Translations under genes and position numbers: made by a program
From: Rouxiella sp. WC2420
GTDB lineage: Bacteria; Pseudomonadota; Gammaproteobacteria; Enterobacterales; Enterobacteriaceae
Direction: 5' to 3'
Length of the DNA stretch: 64,000 nt
Assembly (NCBI RefSeq): GCF_041200025.1
Contig: NZ_CP165628.1
Coordinates: forward strand, 4,588,001 to 4,652,000
Notes under the pieces: model-generated
Databases searched by the model: none
Seen by the model: only the letters and a program-made list of their open reading frames with translations
Told to the model about the DNA's origin: nothing
Shown here: positions 35,409 to 45,890 of the stretch, piece after piece
Numbering within the stretch: position 1 is the stretch's first letter
Layout of the letters: every line of letters starts with the position of its first letter

Positions 35409-38400
35409 TTAGGCTTTAATTTTGGCGTGCATTTCCTGGACGGAAATAACCTGCTCAGTCGGGTCGGAAGACAGCGCCATGGTGGTGGCATAGCCGCCGT
35501 TCATGGTGGTGTCGTAATGCACTTTATATTGCAGCGCGCTGCGGCGGATAAGCTTGGAATCTTCAATCGCCTGACGTCCAGCAGTGGTATTCACGATATA
35601 GGCATATTCGCCGTTTTTGATACGATCCTGAATGTGCGGACGGCCTTCATGCACCTTGTTAACCTGACGCACGGTAATGCCCGCGGCGGTCAATACTTCG
35701 GCAGTGCCCTGAGTCGCATCAATCTCGTAACCGTGTTCCAGCAGCTTGCCGGCCAAAGTCACTACGCGAGCTTTATCACCATCGCGAACAGACAGCAGCG
35801 CACGTCCAGTTTTCTTAACCGTAGACAGGCTTCCCAACTGAGCTTTGGCAAAGGCTTCGGCGAAGGTGCGACCTACGCCCATGACTTCACCGGTAGAACG
35901 CATTTCAGGGCCGAGGATTGGGTCAACACCCGGGAATTTGTTAAACGGCAGCACAACTTCTTTCACGGAGTAGTACGGCGGAATAACTTCTTCGGTAATC
36001 CCCTGCTGAGCCAGCGTTTGGCCCGCCATCACGCGCGCCGCCACTTTTGCCAACGGTACGCCAGTCGCTTTAGAGACAAACGGTACGGTACGCGCGGCGC
36101 GTGGGTTAACTTCAATCAGGTAAACTTCGTTGTCTTTGACCGCAAACTGCACGTTCATCAGACCGCGAACTGACAGCTCGAAGGCCAGTTTTTCTGCCTG
36201 TTGACGCATAACGTCCTGAATTTCTTTGCTCAGGGTATAAGCTGGCAATGAACACGCAGAGTCACCGGAGTGAACGCCCGCCTGCTCGATGTGCTCCATA
36301 ATACCGCCAATCAGCACGCGCTCACCGTCGCAAATTACGTCAACGTCAACTTCAACCGCATCATCAAGGAAGCGGTCGAGCAACACTGGCGCATCGTTGG
36401 AAACGCTGACTGCATTCTGGAAGTAGCGACGCATGTCAATTTCGTCATAAACGATTTCCATTGCACGACCACCCAGAACATAAGATGGACGAACGACCAG
36501 CGGATAACCAATACCCGCCGCTTTTTCAACTGCCTGCTCAATGGTTGCCACTGTGGCGTTGGCCGGTTGTTTCAGGCCGAGACGGATAACCGCCTGCTGG
36601 AAACGTTCGCGGTCTTCTGCACGGTCGATGGCGTCTGGGCTAGTACCGATAATCGGCACGCCACAGGCTTCCAGCTCACGAGCCAGTTTCAGCGGAGTCT
36701 GGCCGCCGTACTGTACGATTACGCCTTTTGGCTTCTCGATGCGCACGATCTCCAGCACGTCTTCCAAAGTCACTGACTCAAAGTACAAGCGGTCGGAAGT
36801 ATCGTAATCGGTAGAAACCGTTTCAGGGTTACAGTTGACCATAATGGTTTCGAAGCCGTCTTCGCGCAGCGCCAATGAGGCGTGAACGCAGCAGTAATCG
36901 AACTCGATACCTTGACCAATACGGTTTGGACCGCCACCCAAAACCATGATTTTTGGTTTGGTATTGGTTGGGTTGGACTCGCACTCTTCTTCATAAGTGG
37001 AGTACATGTAAGCAGTATCGGTGGAGAATTCAGCCGCACAGGTATCAACACGTTTATAAACCGGGTGCAGATTAAGGCTGTGACGCAGCTTGCGAATTTC
37101 GCTTTCAGCCACGCCAGCAAGCTTGGCCAGACGCAGGTCGGCAAAGCCTTTACGCTTGAGGACGCGAAGGAAACCGTAATCCAGTGCGTTAATGCCGCCT
37201 TGTGCCACTTGGCCTTCCAGCTGAACCAGCTCTTCAATCTGCACCAGGAACCAGCGGTCAACGTTGGTCAGGTTGAAGATAGCGTCCAGAGACATACCGG
37301 CGCGGAAAGCGTCAGCGATGTACCAGATACGGTCAGAACCGGCATCTTTCAGCTCATGACGAATTTTGGTCAACGATTCTGGATCTTCCAGGTTCACAAT
37401 GGGGTCAAAACCGCTGGCGCCCACTTCCAGACCGCGCAGTGCTTTTTGCATCGACTCCTGGAAAGTACGGCCAATTGCCATCACTTCGCCGACAGATTTC
37501 ATCTGTGTAGTCAGACGGTCGTTGGCACCGGCAAATTTCTCGAAGTTAAAGCGAGGAATTTTAGTCACAACGTAGTCGATAGACGGTTCAAACGAGGCCG
37601 GAGTTTTGCCACCGGTAATGTCGTTCATCAGCTCGTCGAGGGTGTAACCCACCGCCAGCTTGGCCGCGACTTTAGCAATCGGGAAGCCGGTAGCTTTAGA
37701 GGCCAGAGCGGAAGAACGCGACACGCGCGGGTTCATTTCGATAACAATCAGACGGCCATCTTTCGGGTTAACCGAGAACTGCACGTTTGAGCCACCGGTT
37801 TCAACGCCGATTTCACGCAGTACCGCCAATGAGGCGTTACGCATGATTTGATATTCTTTGTCAGTCAGCGTCTGCGCAGGCGCCACGGTGATTGAGTCAC
37901 CCGTGTGGATGCCCATTGCGTCAAAGTTTTCGATAGAGCAGACGATGATACAGTTGTCGTTCTTATCGCGAACCACTTCCATCTCATACTCTTTCCAGCC
38001 AATCAGCGACTCGTCAATCAGCAGCTCTTTGGTGGGTGACAGGTCCAGACCACGAGTACAAATCTCTTCGAACTCTTCGTGGTTGTAAGCGATGCCACCG
38101 CCCGTGCCGCCCATGGTAAAGGAAGGACGGATAATACATGGGAAGCCAACGTCAGCCGCGATAACCAGCGCTTCTTCCATGTTGTGAGCAATACCTGAAC
38201 GAGCAGTGCCCAAACCGATTTTCTTCATCGCGATATCAAAGCGACGACGGTCTTCTGCCTTGTCGATAGCATCGGCAGTCGCGCCAATCATGGTCACGCC
38301 AAACTCTGCCAGCACGCCCTGACGCTCAAGTTCCAGCGCACAGTTCAGCGCAGTCTGGCCGCCCATGGTAGGCAGCACGGCGTCTGGACGCTCTTTCTCG

Positions 38401-38633
38401 ATGATTTTACGCACAACTTCCCAGTGAATAGGTTCGATGTAGGTTGCATCGGCCATTTCCGGGTCAGTCATGATGGTAGCTGGGTTAGAGTTCACCAGAA
38501 TAACGCGGTAACCTTCTTCGCGCAGCGCTTTACACGCCTGAGCACCTGAGTAGTCAAACTCGCAGGCCTGTCCGATAACAATCGGACCCGCGCCCAGAAT
38601 CAGAATGCTTTTTATGTCTGTACGTTTTGGCAT
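35409..38633 (-). CDS. carB: Carbamoyl-phosphate synthase large subunit
   Basis: Makes carbamoyl phosphate from ammonia (supplied by CarA), bicarbonate and two ATP, for arginine and pyrimidine synthesis. The 1074 residues (1073 in E. coli) contain two homologous ATP-grasp halves; the repeats show as [18 protein letters not shown] and [18 protein letters not shown], and as [18 protein letters not shown] versus [18 protein letters not shown]. The C-terminal ~130 residues form the allosteric domain for UMP and ornithine. It starts 16 bp after carA. Confidence 0.98.
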   Translation of the reverse strand: MPKRTDIKSILILGAGPIVIGQACEFDYSGAQACKALREEGYRVILVNSNPATIMTDPEMADATYIEPIHWEVVRKIIEKERPDAVLPTMGGQTALNCALELERQGVLAEFGVTMIGATADAIDKAEDRRRFDIAMKKIGLGTARSGIAHNMEEALVIAADVGFPCIIRPSFTMGGTGGGIAYNHEEFEEICTRGLDLSPTKELLIDESLIGWKEYEMEVVRDKNDNCIIVCSIENFDAMGIHTGDSITVAPAQTLTDKEYQIMRNASLAVLREIGVETGGSNVQFSVNPKDGRLIVIEMNPRVSRSSALASKATGFPIAKVAAKLAVGYTLDELMNDITGGKTPASFEPSIDYVVTKIPRFNFEKFAGANDRLTTQMKSVGEVMAIGRTFQESMQKALRGLEVGASGFDPIVNLEDPESLTKIRHELKDAGSDRIWYIADAFRAGMSLDAIFNLTNVDRWFLVQIEELVQLEGQVAQGGINALDYGFLRVLKRKGFADLRLAKLAGVAESEIRKLRHSLNLHPVYKRVDTCAAEFSTDTAYMYSTYEEECESNPTNTKPKIMVLGGGPNRIGQGIEFDYCCVHASLALREDGFETIMVNCNPETVSTDYDTSDRLYFESVTLEDVLEIVRIEKPKGVIVQYGGQTPLKLARELEACGVPIIGTSPDAIDRAEDRERFQQAVIRLGLKQPANATVATIEQAVEKAAGIGYPLVVRPSYVLGGRAMEIVYDEIDMRRYFQNAVSVSNDAPVLLDRFLDDAVEVDVDVICDGERVLIGGIMEHIEQAGVHSGDSACSLPAYTLSKEIQDVMRQQAEKLAFELSVRGLMNVQFAVKDNEVYLIEVNPRAARTVPFVSKATGVPLAKVAARVMAGQTLAQQGITEEVIPPYYSVKEVVLPFNKFPGVDPILGPEMRSTGEVMGVGRTFAEAFAKAQLGSLSTVKKTGRALLSVRDGDKARVVTLAGKLLEHGYEIDATQGTAEVLTAAGITVRQVNKVHEGRPHIQDRIKNGEYAYIVNTTAGRQAIEDSKLIRRSALQYKVHYDTTMNGGYATTMALSSDPTEQVISVQEMHAKIKA

Positions 38634-38649
38634 TATCTGCTCCTGTTAA

Positions 38650-39798
38650 TTATTTGCCGCTGTTACGGTAAGCTTCGATCAGTTCGATAAAGTGGTCGAA
38701 CAAGGGTGCTGCATCGTGCGGACCCGGGCTCGCTTCAGGGTGTCCCTGGAAGCTGAACGCTGGCTTGTCGGTGCGATGCAAACCTTGCAGTGTACCGTCG
38801 AACAGTGATTTATGCGTGGTGCGCAGCGTGGCTGGCAGACTCGCCTCTTCTACCGCAAAACCGTGGTTCTGTGCAGTAATCATCACGGTATTGTTATCGA
38901 TATTTTTAACCGGATGGTTGCCACCATGATGGCCAAATTTCATTTTCGAGGTTTTCGCGCCGCTTGCCAATGCCAGCAGCTGATGACCCAGACAGATACC
39001 AAACACCGGAATTTCGGTGGTCAGGAAAGTCTTGATAGCCTCGATGGCGTAATCGCACGGCTCAGGGTCGCCCGGTCCGTTTGACAGGAAGATGCCGTCT
39101 GGATTGAGTTTCAGCACATCTTCCGCTGGCGTTTGCGCCGGAACAACAGTCAGGCGGCAGCCGCGGTCAACCAGCATGCGCAGAATGTTGCGCTTCACGC
39201 CGTAATCGTAAGCCACAACGTGGAAGGGTAAATCTTCAGCTTTCTTCGCTTCCGGCAAATCGCCTTCAAGAGTCCAGCTACCCTGTTGCCAGCTATAAGA
39301 CTCTTGCGTGGAGACTTCTTTAGCCAGATCCATCCCTTTTAGGCCCGGGAAAGCTTTAGCTTTTTCCAACGCCAATGCAGCATCAATCGCGTCGCCCGCA
39401 ATAATGCAACCGTTCTGCGCGCCCTTCTCACTCAGCAAACGAGTCAGCTTACGCGTATCGATGTCCGCGATGCCTACAATGTTGTGACGTTTGAGGTAGT
39501 CAGAAAGGGTTTCTTCATTACGGTAGTTGCTGGCAATCAGAGGAAGGTCGCGAATTACCAGGCCTTGAGCGTGTACTGCGGAGGATTCTTCATCAGCGGC
39601 GTTAGTGCCGACATTGCCGATATGGGGATAAGTAAGAGTAACGATCTGGCGGGAATAGGAAGGATCAGTGATGATTTCTTGATAACCGGTCATCGACGTA
39701 TTGAAGACCACTTCCCCTATTGCCGTTCCCTCTGCCCCGATGGCCCGACCGTGGAATTGGGTTCCGTCTTCCAGAACCAGTAGCGCTGACTTTATCAA
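38650..39798 (-). CDS. carA: Carbamoyl-phosphate synthase small (glutaminase) subunit
   Basis: Class-I glutamine amidotransferase that supplies ammonia to CarB. I place the start at TTG 39798, preceded by GGAGG at the usual distance; this gives 382 residues, the E. coli length, and E. coli carA also uses UUG. The upstream TTG at 39810 overlaps the ribosome-binding site itself. The catalytic Cys is in [15 protein letters not shown], and the His-x-Glu region is [14 protein letters not shown]. Confidence 0.97.
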   Translation of the reverse strand: MIKSALLVLEDGTQFHGRAIGAEGTAIGEVVFNTSMTGYQEIITDPSYSRQIVTLTYPHIGNVGTNAADEESSAVHAQGLVIRDLPLIASNYRNEETLSDYLKRHNIVGIADIDTRKLTRLLSEKGAQNGCIIAGDAIDAALALEKAKAFPGLKGMDLAKEVSTQESYSWQQGSWTLEGDLPEAKKAEDLPFHVVAYDYGVKRNILRMLVDRGCRLTVVPAQTPAEDVLKLNPDGIFLSNGPGDPEPCDYAIEAIKTFLTTEIPVFGICLGHQLLALASGAKTSKMKFGHHGGNHPVKNIDNNTVMITAQNHGFAVEEASLPATLRTTHKSLFDGTLQGLHRTDKPAFSFQGHPEASPGPHDAAPLFDHFIELIEAYRNSGK

Positions 39799-39810
39799 AG
39801 CATCCTCCAA

Positions 39811-39863
39811 GAATAATCAATCATTATATTTGCATATTAATTCAGATCCGGTGACCTAATCAA
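39811..39863 (-). promoter_or_regulatory. carAB P2 promoter with ArgR operator
   Basis: On the minus strand, TTGATT (39858-39863) and TAATAT (39834-39839) form a -35/-10 pair with an 18-bp spacer. Overlapping it are two ARG-box-like stretches, TGAATTAATATGCAAAT and TGATTGATTATTC, positioned as in E. coli carAB P2, where arginine-bound ArgR represses. Confidence 0.75.
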
Positions 39864-39929
39864 TGCAAAAATTGCACTCAGAGTGGTAATTTTTCTACCC
39901 TAAAAGCTAATTTTTGGCAAATTGGGCGC

Positions 39930-39958
39930 ATTCTAATGATGGGCGCAGAGTTTGTCCA
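39930..39958 (-). promoter_or_regulatory. carAB P1 promoter
   Basis: On the minus strand, -35 TGGACA (39953-39958) and -10 TAGAAT (39930-39935) with 17-bp spacing, upstream of P2. In E. coli P1 is the pyrimidine- and purine-responsive promoter of carAB. Confidence 0.72.
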
Positions 39959-40044
39959 CCAAAAGCACCATTATTTTACTGTTTTTTGCACCACTCAAGT
40001 AAATGAGTGTCAAATAGCGATAAAAGGACAGGATAAGTATGCAT

Positions 40045-40060
40045 AGTAAACGTTTGCGAA
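40045..40060. promoter_or_regulatory. PurR operator upstream of carAB P1
   Basis: AGTAAACGTTTGCGAA matches the PurR consensus core (GCAAACGTTTGC) with one off-base in one half. It lies about 90 bp upstream of the P1 -35, in the distal control region where the E. coli carAB PUR box is found. Confidence 0.75.
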
Positions 40061-40221
40061 GGGGTTTGTTTGGAAATCTGGATATTTTAAGCAGTCTAGA
40101 CGATCTGAAGGAAATGACCTGATTATTAATTAACCAATACGGTAAAAATTCTGTCCTAAAACAATAGTAATAGTCATTTCAATATAAAAACCACGCCAAT
40201 CCTCTATTTTAATGAAAAAAG

Positions 40222-40249
40222 AAAAGGGCAATAAAAAAACTGCCCTTTT
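40222..40249 (-). terminator. dapB terminator
   Basis: Nine-bp stem AAAAGGGCA / TGCCCTTTT around a 10-base A/T-rich loop, 48 bp after the dapB stop; on the minus strand it is followed by TTTTC. Confidence 0.75.
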
Positions 40250-40296
40250 ATCAAAACATTATGATTAAACAACCACATCACGATTGTTGGGAAAAC

Positions 40297-41720
<1,424 letters not shown>

Positions 41721-42875
41721 ATGAAATTTAGAATGAATAGGGTTTCACAAACGGTTGTCGCAGGCCTGCTATTGGGTGGCGCATCGTTCGCAGCACAGGC
41801 TGAAATTGAACTGATTAAACAAGATCCTCAACCTTATGATCTGCTGAGTCGCCTTGACTTCAAAGTGGGCGGTAGTATTCGTCCGCAGGTCGTTAATACC
41901 ATGGGCAGTTCTGATAAAGGCTCATACAAGAACAACGGCTATGACGGCGGTTCACGTTTCCGCTTTACTGCCGACTACTTCCTGTTCGATGACGTTCACT
42001 GGGTAGGTTACTACGAACTCGGCGTAAACATTCCAGCCGTGTTCAGCTGGGATAACCACTATGCTCAGGGCGCGCATGATACCACCCGTCGCCAGCTGTA
42101 TACCGGTTTCAAGAGTAAAACCTACGGTACTCTGACTTACGGTCAACAGAACAGCATCTATTATGATGTGGTTGGTGCGAAAACCGATATCTGGGATGAC
42201 GACATGTTGGCCCAGGCACCGGGTAACGGTATCAACGGCGACTACGACGGTTCTTACCGTTCACGTAAGCAGTTGAAATATAAATACAGTGCGGGTCCGG
42301 TTGACCTGTATGCAGCTTACTTGCTGCCTGATGATGATTTGCTGGAATCACATAGCCTGGCCTACAAACGTAAAGGCGGTGGTTCTGTTGGTGCCAACTG
42401 GCACATCAACGATACTCTGACCTGGGGTTCTGCCTACAACTACACCAGCGCAGAAGTTAAAAATCGTGCTGCCAACAACGTTTCTAAAAACTATGACCAG
42501 AGCATTCTTGGTACCGCTCTGTCGTGGACACCAAGTCACTGGACCTTCTCTGCGGGCGGCGGTTGGTATCATAACTTCCTGACCACCAAAGTGAATGACT
42601 ACCAAGACTACTTCGCAGGCAATGCCTGGGGTGTCGAATACTATGCCGGATACAACATCCCAGTTAAGCAATTTGCTATCAAGAGCATCCAACCTTACTT
42701 CATGGGCGACCATCTGAAGTACGTGAGCGGACGTGATTATCAACGCACCGATAACGGTGTGGGTGTTTCTGTGAAACTGGATTACGGCTTCCAGGTTGAC
42801 TTCGAACACGTGATAACCAACTCTACCGATAACATTGGCGACCTGAACCTGGTTCGTTTGTACTACAACTTCTAA
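41721..42875 (+). CDS. Outer-membrane porin, general Gram-negative porin superfamily
   Basis: Predicted beta-barrel channel. From ATG 41721 (CTGGAG upstream) the precursor has 384 residues with a Sec signal peptide ending near SFAAQA. Alternating hydrophobic/aromatic strands run throughout, with porin-like segments such as GSRFRFTADYF, RRQLYTGFKSKTYGTLTYGQQNS and a C-terminal Phe (VRLYYNF) that fits BAM recognition. The substrate is unknown; an oligosaccharide or sugar-acid porin is possible given the sugar-lactonase-like neighbour, but this is inference. It has no counterpart at this place in E. coli. Confidence 0.85.
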   Translation: MKFRMNRVSQTVVAGLLLGGASFAAQAEIELIKQDPQPYDLLSRLDFKVGGSIRPQVVNTMGSSDKGSYKNNGYDGGSRFRFTADYFLFDDVHWVGYYELGVNIPAVFSWDNHYAQGAHDTTRRQLYTGFKSKTYGTLTYGQQNSIYYDVVGAKTDIWDDDMLAQAPGNGINGDYDGSYRSRKQLKYKYSAGPVDLYAAYLLPDDDLLESHSLAYKRKGGGSVGANWHINDTLTWGSAYNYTSAEVKNRAANNVSKNYDQSILGTALSWTPSHWTFSAGGGWYHNFLTTKVNDYQDYFAGNAWGVEYYAGYNIPVKQFAIKSIQPYFMGDHLKYVSGRDYQRTDNGVGVSVKLDYGFQVDFEHVITNSTDNIGDLNLVRLYYNF

Positions 42876-42921
42876 TCTCCGACCCGCTATTCAAGACACA
42901 GATAGAGCGTTGGAAATATGG

Positions 42922-42951
42922 GCCTGCTGATAATTTCAGCAGGCTTTTTTT
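42922..42951 (+). terminator. Porin gene terminator
   Basis: Perfect 9-bp stem GCCTGCTGA / TCAGCAGGC with a 5-base loop and seven T, 47 bp after the stop. It separates the porin transcript from the next gene. Confidence 0.93.
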
Positions 42952-43052
42952 ATGCTTACGATAACGAATCTTTTTACCCTCTCTTTCCTCAGAAGGCTTT
43001 ACACGACTAAACTCATTGGGATTAGTCTTTTATTTTTGCCGGAGAAATCCTC

Positions 43053-43919
43053 ATGTCCGCATTTTTAAGGTCCGCAGTTGCCGTGGTAAGTGACTATCGA
43101 GCTACTTTAGGCGAGACCCCCGTCTGGTGCCAGCGTACCCAATCTTTACTTTGGGTCGATATTCCTAACCAGCGCCTTCTACGCTACTGGCCACAAAAGC
43201 AAACATTCCAACAGCGTGAACTTCCTTTCCTGACCAGCGCTGCATTGCTAACGGAAAAACAAGGCACCTTTTTACTCGTCACCCAAAACGGCCTCGCTCT
43301 TTATGACTATCCAGCCGAAAATATCACTTTTTTGTGCGAGTATCCGGGAGTAAAAGGAACCCGGCCAAATGAGGCAGCAATCGCGCCCGATGGCTCAGTG
43401 TGGTTTGGCACCATGGATTTGCAGGAAGACGAAACGATTGGCGGCTGGTATCGCTATGAAACTGGCGATGATGCCCCTGCGCTTATGATGGATAATGTAG
43501 GAACGCCCAATACGTTAGCCTGGTTCGAAGGGAAAGTGTGGTTCGCAGACAGCATGAAAAAACGCTTTTATTCCGGCAATGCGCGAAAAATTAATCCGCT
43601 GAAGCTTTCCTGCTTTTCCTCCGGAGATAAAACCCCCGATGGATCAACGCTGACTGAAGACGGCATTCTGCTGACCGCCTGCTGGGGCAACGGTTGTCTA
43701 TTGCGTCAGCAAATTAACCAGGGGGAACTTATCACACTGGATACGGTGAAACTGCCGGTGACGCAACCGAGTTGCTGCACCTTTGGCGGGGAAGATATGA
43801 GCCAGCTGTTTATCACTTCGGCGAGGACGGGTCTGGAAAATCCGCAAGAAATCGAAGGGGCATTATTGCAGGTACAAACCGCGACGCGCGGCAAAGAACA
43901 GTCCCGGTTTAAGCTTTAA
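43053..43919 (+). CDS. SMP-30/gluconolactonase-family protein
   Basis: Predicted six-bladed beta-propeller metal-dependent lactonase; relatives hydrolyse sugar lactones such as gluconolactone. The 288-residue protein retains the metal-site residues as I place them: Glu21 in LGETPVW, Asn153 in TPNTLAW and Asp196 in TPDGSTL; RPNEAAIAPDGSVWFGTM is the substrate-side motif. No signal peptide, so cytoplasmic. GGAGAAATCC precedes the ATG. It has its own start after the porin terminator, so it is not clearly co-transcribed. Substrate unknown. Confidence 0.85.
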   Translation: MSAFLRSAVAVVSDYRATLGETPVWCQRTQSLLWVDIPNQRLLRYWPQKQTFQQRELPFLTSAALLTEKQGTFLLVTQNGLALYDYPAENITFLCEYPGVKGTRPNEAAIAPDGSVWFGTMDLQEDETIGGWYRYETGDDAPALMMDNVGTPNTLAWFEGKVWFADSMKKRFYSGNARKINPLKLSCFSSGDKTPDGSTLTEDGILLTACWGNGCLLRQQINQGELITLDTVKLPVTQPSCCTFGGEDMSQLFITSARTGLENPQEIEGALLQVQTATRGKEQSRFKL

Positions 43920-43941
43920 TCCGATGAGCTGTGACTTGATA

Positions 43942-43970
43942 AGTTCCCCCACCATAAAGTTGGGGGAACT
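43942..43970. other. Strong hairpin between convergent genes, without T tract
   Basis: Perfect 10-bp stem AGTTCCCCCA / TGGGGGAACT with a 9-base loop, between the lactonase-like gene and ispH. Neither side has a run of T, so it is not a standard intrinsic terminator; it may protect RNA 3' ends. Confidence 0.7.
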
Positions 43971-43978
43971 ACCGAGTA

Positions 43979-44929
43979 TTAGCTTACCGCTTTGATATCA
44001 ATACGCAGTTCTTTTGGTACTTCAAATACGATATTTTCTTCACGCCCGTCCATATTGACGACCCCCAGGCAACCCAGGGTTTTCAGACGTTCGATGACTT
44101 CCTGAACCAGAATATCCGGCGCAGAAGCTCCCGCCGTGACACCAACGCTGATTGCTCCCTTCACCCACTCTTCTTTGATATCTTCCGCAGAATCAATCAG
44201 GTAGGAAGGTTTACCCACGCGCTGTGCCAATTCGGCCAGGCGATTGGAGTTGGAGGAATTTTTAGAGCCAACCACCAGCACCACATCCGCTTCATCAGAC
44301 AGGTTACGCACGGCTTCCTGACGATTGGTAGTGGCATAGCAGATGTCGTCTTTGCGTGGACCGACGATTTTCGGGAAGCGCTCACGCAGGGCGTCAATCA
44401 CCTCTGAAGTATCATCAACCGACAGCGTGGTCTGCGTCATAAAGCACAGGTTTTCCGGGTCCTTGACATCCAGCTTAAAGACATCAGCCGGAGACTCAAC
44501 CAGATACATGCCACCCTTCGGGTTATTGTACTGCCCCATTGTGCCTTCGACTTCGGGGTGTCCGGCATGGCCAATCAGGATAGCTTCCGTGCCTTTTCGA
44601 CTGGCGCGCGCGACTTCCATATGCACCTTGGTCACCAGCGGGCAAGTGGCATCGAACACCGTCAGGTCGCGTGATTTGGCTTCAGTCCGCACGGCCTGGG
44701 AAACACCGTGCGCCGAGAAGATCAGAATGGAACCGTCAGGCACTTCGCTGATTTGCTCGATAAATACTGCCCCGCGCTGACGCAGGCTATCTACGACATA
44801 GCGGTTATGTACCACTTCATGGCGCACATAAATCGGCGCACCATAAAGCTCAAGCGCGCGTTCAACGATGGTAATGGCACGGTCAACACCGGCACAAAAA
44901 CCACGCGGATTAGCCAGCAGAACTTGCAT
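43979..44929 (-). CDS. ispH: 4-hydroxy-3-methylbut-2-enyl diphosphate reductase
   Basis: Last step of the MEP isoprenoid pathway, giving IPP and DMAPP. The 316 residues have the three cluster-binding cysteines at 12 ([10 protein letters not shown]), 96 (FDATCPLV) and 197 ([11 protein letters not shown]), matching E. coli IspH. Its start overlaps the end of fkpB by 20 bp. Last gene of the ribF-ileS-lspA-fkpB-ispH operon. Confidence 0.97.
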   Translation of the reverse strand: MQVLLANPRGFCAGVDRAITIVERALELYGAPIYVRHEVVHNRYVVDSLRQRGAVFIEQISEVPDGSILIFSAHGVSQAVRTEAKSRDLTVFDATCPLVTKVHMEVARASRKGTEAILIGHAGHPEVEGTMGQYNNPKGGMYLVESPADVFKLDVKDPENLCFMTQTTLSVDDTSEVIDALRERFPKIVGPRKDDICYATTNRQEAVRNLSDEADVVLVVGSKNSSNSNRLAELAQRVGKPSYLIDSAEDIKEEWVKGAISVGVTAGASAPDILVQEVIERLKTLGCLGVVNMDGREENIVFEVPKELRIDIKAVS

Positions 44930-45380
44930 CAGACGCCTCCATTTCAGGGTCTATCTTTAACACTTCAATATCAAAATCAATGTGATGACCGGCAAGCGGA
45001 TGGTTAAAATCCACAGTGACCGAACCTTCTGTCACTTCTCGCACCACGCCCGGCATTTCGCTACCATCACGGGTAGTGAATAGCATGATAGTACCGACAT
45101 CCGGGACGCCGGTCTCCATAAAATCACGCAGCGGGAAGAACTGAACCAGATCCGGGCTGTTGGTCCCAAACGCCGACTCCGGGGACAGCGTAAAAGCTTT
45201 CTTGTCCCCGACGTGCAGACCCAGCAGTTGGTTTTCCAGCGCCTCGGACAGACTGCCATCTCCCAGACGGAACAAGGCGGGTTTGCCGTGACTCAGTGTT
45301 GATTCCGCGGTTGAGCCGTCTTCCAGCTTCAGCGTGAAATGAACCAATACTGCGCTGTCGTGTATCACCTGCTCGGTCAT
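44910..45380 (-). CDS. fkpB: FKBP-type peptidyl-prolyl isomerase
   Basis: SlpA-like FKBP prolyl isomerase of 156 residues, cytoplasmic. It shows the SlyD/FkpB layout: FKBP half-domain ([18 protein letters not shown]...[21 protein letters not shown]), an inserted flap domain, then [21 protein letters not shown]. It lies 3 bp after lspA. Confidence 0.95.
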   Translation of the reverse strand: MTEQVIHDSAVLVHFTLKLEDGSTAESTLSHGKPALFRLGDGSLSEALENQLLGLHVGDKKAFTLSPESAFGTNSPDLVQFFPLRDFMETGVPDVGTIMLFTTRDGSEMPGVVREVTEGSVTVDFNHPLAGHHIDFDIEVLKIDPEMEASDASSAG

Positions 45381-45383
45381 GCT

Positions 45384-45890
45384 CTATCCCTTACTTTTTG
45401 TCGTTTTAGGGGAAGCCAGAAAGCCTTCCAGAACAACTAACACTGCGCCAACACAGATAAAGCTGTCGGCCAGGTTGAATATTGGGTAGTGCCAATCGTT
45501 GACATAAAAATCTATGAAGTCTATGACGAACCCGTGAACCATGCGATCAAACAGGTTACCTAACGCGCCGCCGATAATCATCGCAAAAGCAATGTTATTC
45601 AGCTTCTGCAGCTTGCCGTTGCTGCGGTACATCAGTACCAGCAGCGCGACGACAATAACCAGCGCGATAGCGGCGAAGAACCAGCGCTGCCAGCCGCCTT
45701 TATCCGCCAGGAAGCTGAACGCGGCACCTGGATTATGTGCATAAGTCAGATTGAAAAACGGGATTAGCGGCAGGGATTCACCGAGTTGGAGATGATTCAT
45801 CACCAACACTTTGCTGCCGAGATCCAGCACCAGCACAACAACCGCCAGCCAAAGCCAGCGGAGTCCGGTAGAACAAATCGATTTAGCCAT
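45384..45890 (-). CDS. lspA: Lipoprotein signal peptidase (signal peptidase II)
   Basis: Inner-membrane aspartic protease that removes lipoprotein signal peptides; target of globomycin. The 168 residues have four membrane segments and the catalytic aspartates 124 (FVIDFIDFY) and 142 (FNLADSFI), with [10 protein letters not shown] near residue 51. Start and ileS stop share a base (TAATG). Confidence 0.96.
   Translation of the reverse strand: MAKSICSTGLRWLWLAVVVLVLDLGSKVLVMNHLQLGESLPLIPFFNLTYAHNPGAAFSFLADKGGWQRWFFAAIALVIVVALLVLMYRSNGKLQKLNNIAFAMIIGGALGNLFDRMVHGFVIDFIDFYVNDWHYPIFNLADSFICVGAVLVVLEGFLASPKTTKSKG

Larger units (their letters stand above)
39864..40296. other. carA-dapB intergenic region, regulatory only
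   Basis: An AT-rich stretch with carAB P1, the PurR box and the dapB terminator listed separately. No reading frame of note on either strand. Confidence 0.6.

Noticed and set aside
35364-37790. Long plus-strand frames antisense to carB (for example 35364-36173 and 36882-37790)
   Set aside because: They mirror carB codons, lack starts with ribosome-binding sites and resemble no family.
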